Source: Reclinomonas americana ATCC 50394 (lineage: Eukaryota; Jakobida; Jakobea; Jakobida). Taken from it: 38,135 nucleotides of DNA. Under the pieces are notes generated by a model, which was not told the origin of the DNA, did not search any database, and saw only the letters and a list, made by a program, of their open reading frames with translations. Shown one piece after another: positions 34,674 to 38,135 of this stretch. Location of the stretch: the NCBI GenBank assembly GCA_048213135.1, contig PS015021.1:45759-83893 (forward strand), read 5' to 3'. Both the position numbers and the translations under genes were made by a program. Position 1 is the first letter of the stretch, and every line of letters begins with the position of its first letter.

Positions 34674-35750
34674 AAGAGAGGAAGAGTGCGCACACTCATA
34701 GTGCACAACTCGAACTCAACAGACACCACGTACAACGCAGAGGCAATGGACTGTCACATAGAGAGAAGGAAAGCGAACACAGAACATGCAATTGAGTGCA
34801 TGACACTGCGCAAAGAGAGAGAGAGAGAGAGAGATTCTCCAAACAACACTCAGAAGACACAACACTGCGCAAGATTCGCAGAGAAAGAAAGAGACAAAGC
34901 AAAGAAGAGTGAGTCTGCAACGGCTACCCGCACACGCATTGCACTCAACAGACACAACGCACACACACACAGTGAGCGACAGACAATGAGAGAAGAAGAA
35001 AGAGTAAATGAGTGAGTGAGAGTCAGAGTGAGACACACACACACACACACACATAAAGTGCAACAGTCGTTGTGCAACACAAAAAAATCGCGCGCCAACG
35101 GTGCACGAATCGTCAAACAAAAATCTCACAACTTCTCTCACTCTCTCTCTCGCTCACACAGAGTCAGAGAGAGAGAGAAGAGGGCAAGTCACACTCGCAC
35201 GAAACACGAACAGCAACAAAACACGCGCACACACAAAAAACGCCCAGCTCATCTTCTCTCGTCACATGCCACAAAAACAAGTTGTTGTCTCTCTCACTCA
35301 CGCTCGCACTCACACTCACGCACGCACTCACACATAAGCAATGAAGTAGAGAGACACACACATACACACACACAAACACACAAAGAGTCACTCACACAAG
35401 AAAAGTCGCGCACAATCATGCATACGTTGGACAGGCGCGAAAATATCGAACACTCTCACTCTCTCGCTCTCTCTCAACACGCACTCATGCACACACAGCT
35501 CTCTCTCTCTATCTCTTTCTCTCTCCCTCTTTCACTCACACAATCACACAATCATTGCTCACACTCTTCACTTTGTCTCTCTTGTCTCTCTCTCTCTTCT
35601 CTCTCTTCTCACCAGTGAGAACCAGTCAGCCATGGCGACGGCCCAGTAGAGAGCCATCAGAGTGAGTGCGCCTGGCAGTGCGTAAAAGAGCAGCACAGGA
35701 CCGACAGTCTGCGACCACCACTCCCATGTTGACCACACGGCGTCCTCCAT
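29415..35750 (-). CDS. Membrane-anchored acidic low-complexity protein, no known family
   Basis: Eight exons: 35750-35613, 33437-32987, 32912-32542, 32474-32435, 31819-31451, 30460-30309, 30174-29731, 29672-29415. All phases agree and give 740 residues. Exon 1 encodes MEDAVWSTWEWWSQ followed by a hydrophobic segment (~18-42, PVLLFYALPGALTLMALYWA), a probable signal anchor. The rest is mostly disordered: Ser/Pro-rich ~50-95, Ser/Asp/Glu-rich ~135-180 with casein-kinase-2-like SSSEEDDFDDD, Asn/Gln-rich stretches, a helical segment ~400-445 (ARLITSMEAQQQAIMLKLAW) that could form a coiled coil, and an acidic DDDADDDDDEGEE stretch before the last exon. The C-terminal 85 residues are more ordered (GVYVHPIEVSRTPDQMDMFI). 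I recognise no domain. A 42-nt in-frame intron inside the last exon is possible. Linking exon 1 to exon 2 across a 2.2-kb repeat-filled, gapped intron rests only on phase and strand, so exon 1 could belong to another gene. Confidence 0.6.
30500..31335. repeat. (CT)n tracts, ACGT strings and gap in intron 5 of orphan gene
   Basis: (CT)n at 30506-30545, CGTACGTACG-type sequence to 30627, 554 N (30628-31181), CGTACGTACG-type sequence to ~31260, and (CT)n at 31278-31330. All of it is intronic to the gene on the minus strand. The order microsatellite, ACGT string, gap, ACGT string, microsatellite is symmetrical. Confidence 0.8.
31820..32434 (-). other. Purine-rich intron 4 of orphan gene with GGGGGAA array
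   Basis: 615-bp intron between the 40-nt exon (32435-32474) and the exon starting at 31819. A seven-base array of GGGGGAA units (about 31835-31880) lies beside the acceptor and is a CCCCCTT polypyrimidine stretch on the transcript. The rest is GAGAAGAG-rich with no phase-compatible exon. Confidence 0.6.
33640..35000. repeat. Diverged ~150-230-bp repeat family with GA tracts and gap
   Basis: The word order GAAGAGxG(T/C)GCA, ACTCGAACTCAACA(A/G)AC, CACAACGCA, AAGCGAACA(G/C)A, TGCAATG(C/G)AGTGC(A/G)TGA, CACTGCGC and (GA)n recurs at about 33715-33880, 33885-33970, 34050-34220, 34680-34830 and (partly) 34870-34990. Copies differ by 10-30% by eye. A 257-N gap (34292-34548) falls between copies 3 and 4 and is flanked on the right by (GAA)n/(GA)n. 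All of it lies in intron 1 of the minus-strand orphan gene. Confidence 0.7.
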
Positions 35751-36126
35751 GCTCTTCAATGAGTGTGCGTAATGGAGTGAGAGGAGAGAGACGGAGAGAG
35801 TGAGGGTGGCGTGTGCTTCTCACGGCGGGGGTGGGTCGACAAGTGACGTGTCTTGTGGAAATTGTCACGCATTGTCTCGCGCTATTGCAAACAAGAGTCC
35901 GTGCAAAGTGCCTTCAAGCTGCACTGTTTACCCTGCACTGTTATGCAACAAATGTTGCAGTTCTATCGACTTTTTCGCGCGAGAGCAGAAAACGCCCACA
36001 AGATTCACGATAATCGCAGCGGTACAATGCACAACAGCAAAAGAGAGTCGTCAGAGGCTGCACTGGACGAACAAATGAACAAAGAAAAAGGTGGAAAAAA
36101 TGAAGAGGTGCAAAAAAATAAACACT
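35751..36126. other. Spacer between two minus-strand genes
   Basis: 376 bp from the beta-propeller gene's stop to the orphan's start codon. It contains no coding frame I can support. It should carry the 3' UTR of the former and the promoter of the latter. No CGAATTCG palindrome or obvious TATA box is visible. Confidence 0.45.
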
Positions 36127-38135
36127 TCAACAATACAGCTGATAAAACGCATCAGCAGAGAGCACCACCTTGGTGCCATCACTGTTGGACGCTACGGCAT
36201 TCCAGGTGCGCACGGAATCACGAGGCGTCCACGTCACGCCAGAGTCAGTGGAGGTGAAAATCTGGTCGTTGTTAGCCGTGGCCACCAGCTTGGTGCCGTC
36301 GCCGCTAAAGGTCACAGATCGCCACGCGCGTACTGAATCGCGAGGCGACCACGTTACGCCGGAGTCAGTGGATGTGTAAATCTGCCCGTTGTTCACGACA
36401 GCCACCAATTTGGTGCCGTCACTGTTGGAGGCCACCGATCGCCAGTCGCGAGCTGAATCGCGAGCCGTCCAAGTAACACCGGAGTCGGTGGATGTGTAGA
36501 TCTGACCAGAGTTCACCGCAGCCACCAGCTTGGTGCCGTCACTGCTGGACGCCACGGATCGCCAACTGCGATTGACATCAGTAATTCGAGCCGTCCACGT
36601 CACGCCAGAGTCGGTGGATGTATAGAGAAAATTGCCACTCGCCGCAGCCACCAGCTTGGAACCGTTACTGCTCAAGGCAACTGAAGTCCAATTGCGAGTA
36701 ACATCGTTAAGTCGAGCAGTCCAAGTCACACCAAAGTCAGTGGATGTATAGAGAAATGTGGTAGATCCCGCAGCCGCCAGCAAGGATCCGTCGCGGTTGG
36801 AAGCAACGGTCGCCCAGCTGCGCTGGGATTCACCACCCGCCCACGTTACGCCCGAGTCCGTGGAGACGTGAATCTGAGTACCACTCCCAGCAGCTGCCAG
36901 TATGGTGCCGTCACTGCTGGAAGCCACCGAAGACCACACATTGGCCGCTTGCAAGTCGTTGGACATTAGCGCTGTCCACGTCACACCGGAGTCAGTGGAA
37001 GTGTAGATCTTATCATTCTGTGCCACAGCCACCAGTTTGATGCCGTCGCTACTAGACGCCACTCCACTCCAAAGCCGATTCGGTCCATAAGGCGTCCATG
37101 TCACACCAGAGTCAGTGGAGGTGTAAAATTGGCTAAGGGACGCTGCAGCCACCAGCTTGGTGCCGTCACTGCTGGAGGTCACAGATCGCCATTGGCGATT
37201 CGAATCACGGGCTGTCCATGTCGCGCCTGAGTCAGTGGAGGTGTAAAGTAGGCCAGGTAACACTGCAGCCACCAGCTTGGTGCCGTCACTGCTAGAGGCC
37301 ACACATCGCCATAGGCGATTCGAATCACGGGCCGTCCACGTCACGCCAGAGTCGGTGGAGGTGTAAATCTTCTCACCACCCGTCACAGCCACCAATTTGG
37401 TGCCGTCACTGCTGGAGGCCACTCCACGCCAGCTGCGAGAGGACTCACGAGCCGTCCACGTCACGCCAGAGTCGGTGGAGGTGTAAATCTGACCGTTGTT
37501 CGCCGCCGCCACAAGCTTGGTGCCGTCACTGCTGGAGGCCACCGACTGCCATAAGCGATTCGCATCAGTGGCTCGTGCCGTCCAAGTCACGCCAGAGTCA
37601 GCGGAAGTGTAGATCTTATCATTCTGTGCCACAGCCACCAGTTTGGTGCCGTCGCTACTAGACGCCACTCCAGTCCATGAGAGACCGGATGCACTACCAG
37701 TCCACGTTGCACCAGAGTCAGCGGAGGTGTAAATTTGACTGGCTAACGCCACAACCACCAACTTGGTACCGTCACTGCTAGATGCCGCCGATGTCCACTG
37801 GCCAACGTACCTAAGAGTCGGAGTAGCTGCACGTGCAGCACAGGTTGAGCATGCAGAATCTGTTCGTACACACGCGTAAGCATTCACGAACAGCTGATGA
37901 ACAAGAACAGCGAAAGACCAACACGAACCACTCCACGGAAACGCGCAGCTGCACGTTCCATCAGCACCACAGGTGCCGTGACCCGAGCACGTTGTGGTGG
38001 GACTGCAGTTGCAACTGGCATTGGTGTAGTCGCTAGCGCACTGGCACGTACCGTCAGTCTTGCACGTTCCGTTGCCAGAGCATGTGATGCTGGGACTGCA
38101 GTTGCAGCTGGCATTGGTGTAGTCGCCCGTGCACA
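36127..38135 (-). CDS. EGF-like plus Ycf48/BNR-type beta-propeller repeat protein (5' truncated)
   Basis: One frame is open from the right window edge to the stop at 36127 (669 residues visible). The N-terminal part is at least two ~32-residue Cys repeats (DYTNASCNCSP, CSGHGTCGADGTCSC) of EGF-like/tenascin type, so the protein is extracellular or lumenal. From about 37815 to the stop there are 13 full repeats plus a partial fourteenth of ~40 residues: WRSVASSSDGTKLVA followed by IYTSTDSGVTWTARDS. The S/T-x-D-x-G-x-T-W signature is the Asp-box (BNR/Ycf48/sortilin-type beta-propeller blade); 14 units could form two seven-bladed propellers. The visible coding part may lack introns, unlike all neighbours. 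One in-frame 102-nt candidate intron (donor GTTCGTG, acceptor CACGTGCAG, about 37830-37931) would join the EGF and propeller parts directly. A signal peptide would be outside the window. Ligand and function are unknown. Confidence 0.85.
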   Translation of the reverse strand, partial: CTGDYTNASCNCSPSITCSGNGTCKTDGTCQCASDYTNASCNCSPTTTCSGHGTCGADGTCSCAFPWSGSCWSFAVLVHQLFVNAYACVRTDSACSTCAARAATPTLRYVGQWTSAASSSDGTKLVVVALASQIYTSADSGATWTGSASGLSWTGVASSSDGTKLVAVAQNDKIYTSADSGVTWTARATDANRLWQSVASSSDGTKLVAAANNGQIYTSTDSGVTWTARESSRSWRGVASSSDGTKLVAVTGGEKIYTSTDSGVTWTARDSNRLWRCVASSSDGTKLVAAVLPGLLYTSTDSGATWTARDSNRQWRSVTSSSDGTKLVAAASLSQFYTSTDSGVTWTPYGPNRLWSGVASSSDGIKLVAVAQNDKIYTSTDSGVTWTALMSNDLQAANVWSSVASSSDGTILAAAGSGTQIHVSTDSGVTWAGGESQRSWATVASNRDGSLLAAAGSTTFLYTSTDFGVTWTARLNDVTRNWTSVALSSNGSKLVAAASGNFLYTSTDSGVTWTARITDVNRSWRSVASSSDGTKLVAAVNSGQIYTSTDSGVTWTARDSARDWRSVASNSDGTKLVAVVNNGQIYTSTDSGVTWSPRDSVRAWRSVTFSGDGTKLVATANNDQIFTSTDSGVTWTPRDSVRTWNAVASNSDGTKVVLSADAFYQLYC
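36200..37800 (-). repeat. ~120-135-bp coding tandem repeat (Asp-box array)
   Basis: The propeller repeats are also a DNA tandem array. TTGGTGCCGTC(A/G)CTG(C/T)T(G/A)GA and GTCACGCC(A/G)GAGTC(A/G)GTGGA(G/T)GT recur on the plus strand about every 120-135 bp, with stretches of over 20 identical bases between neighbouring units. Units 8-10 (about 36600-36950) are the most diverged. Such similarity implies recent duplication or homogenisation. Confidence 0.85.

Noticed and set aside
37310-37330. GATTCGAATCACGG resembling a tRNA B box
   Set aside because: It lies in the coding repeat of the propeller gene, recurs in two neighbouring units, and no cloverleaf or A box can be formed around it.
36200-37800. 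Regular ~125-bp repeats as a possible CRISPR array or satellite
   Set aside because: The repeats are one continuous open frame with conserved Asp-box residues and no unique spacers, in a eukaryotic gene.

Overview
This window comes from the nuclear genome of a eukaryote, most likely a free-living protist. Every recognisable gene is split by short GT-AG introns (most 50-90 nt, a few of 0.4-2 kb), the products are typically eukaryotic (ESCRT-III, tRNA-splicing endonuclease, CTLH/RanBPM-type and PPP-phosphatase-type proteins, a centrosomal-type coiled-coil protein, a seven-helix receptor-like protein), and long (GA)n/(CT)n tracts fill introns and spacers. I cannot name the lineage. A protein resembling a ciliary/centrosomal factor suggests a flagellated cell. 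I see no operons, CRISPR arrays, insertion sequences or RNA genes.

Layout, with exons joined by hand from reading frame, splice-site phase and homology: (1) 501-3798, minus, CHMP1 (ESCRT-III), last exon off the left edge; (2) 4575-5910, plus, secreted protein with two lectin-like domains; (3) 5911-7287, gene-free, holding an ~80-bp minisatellite; (4) 7288-8778, minus, SEN2-type tRNA-splicing endonuclease; (5) 9754-12577, plus, membrane-anchored PPP-family pseudophosphatase; (6) 12627-19259, minus, 1226-residue protein with two LisH-CTLH-CRA-like modules and a C-terminal UBA-like segment; (7) 19511-26138, plus, 1286-residue CSPP1-like repeat protein; (8) 26925-29130, plus, seven-helix membrane protein; (9) 29415-35750, minus, membrane-anchored low-complexity orphan; (10) 36127-38135, minus, EGF-like plus Ycf48/BNR-type beta-propeller repeat protein, cut by the right edge. 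Six runs of N (1171-1763, 2933-3390, 6413-6432, 17039-17970, 30628-31181, 34292-34548) interrupt the assembly, five of them inside introns.

The genes do not form a single pathway. Neighbours are arranged as divergent pairs (CHMP1/lectin, SEN2/pseudophosphatase, CTLH protein/CSPP1-like) and convergent pairs (pseudophosphatase/CTLH, only 49 bp apart; seven-helix/orphan, 284 bp apart). Two divergent spacers carry palindromic CGAATTCG elements that could be shared promoter elements.

The most unusual signals are a recurrent, phase-verified 5' splice site GTTGCG (15 of about 65 introns I modelled), the doubled LisH-CTLH-CRA protein, a phosphatase-fold protein that has lost all six metal ligands, and exon-duplication history preserved in the CSPP1-like gene. 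Strings of ACGT between dinucleotide repeats and assembly gaps look like sequencing artefacts rather than biology. No experiment or database search was run; all exon joins are my own reading.
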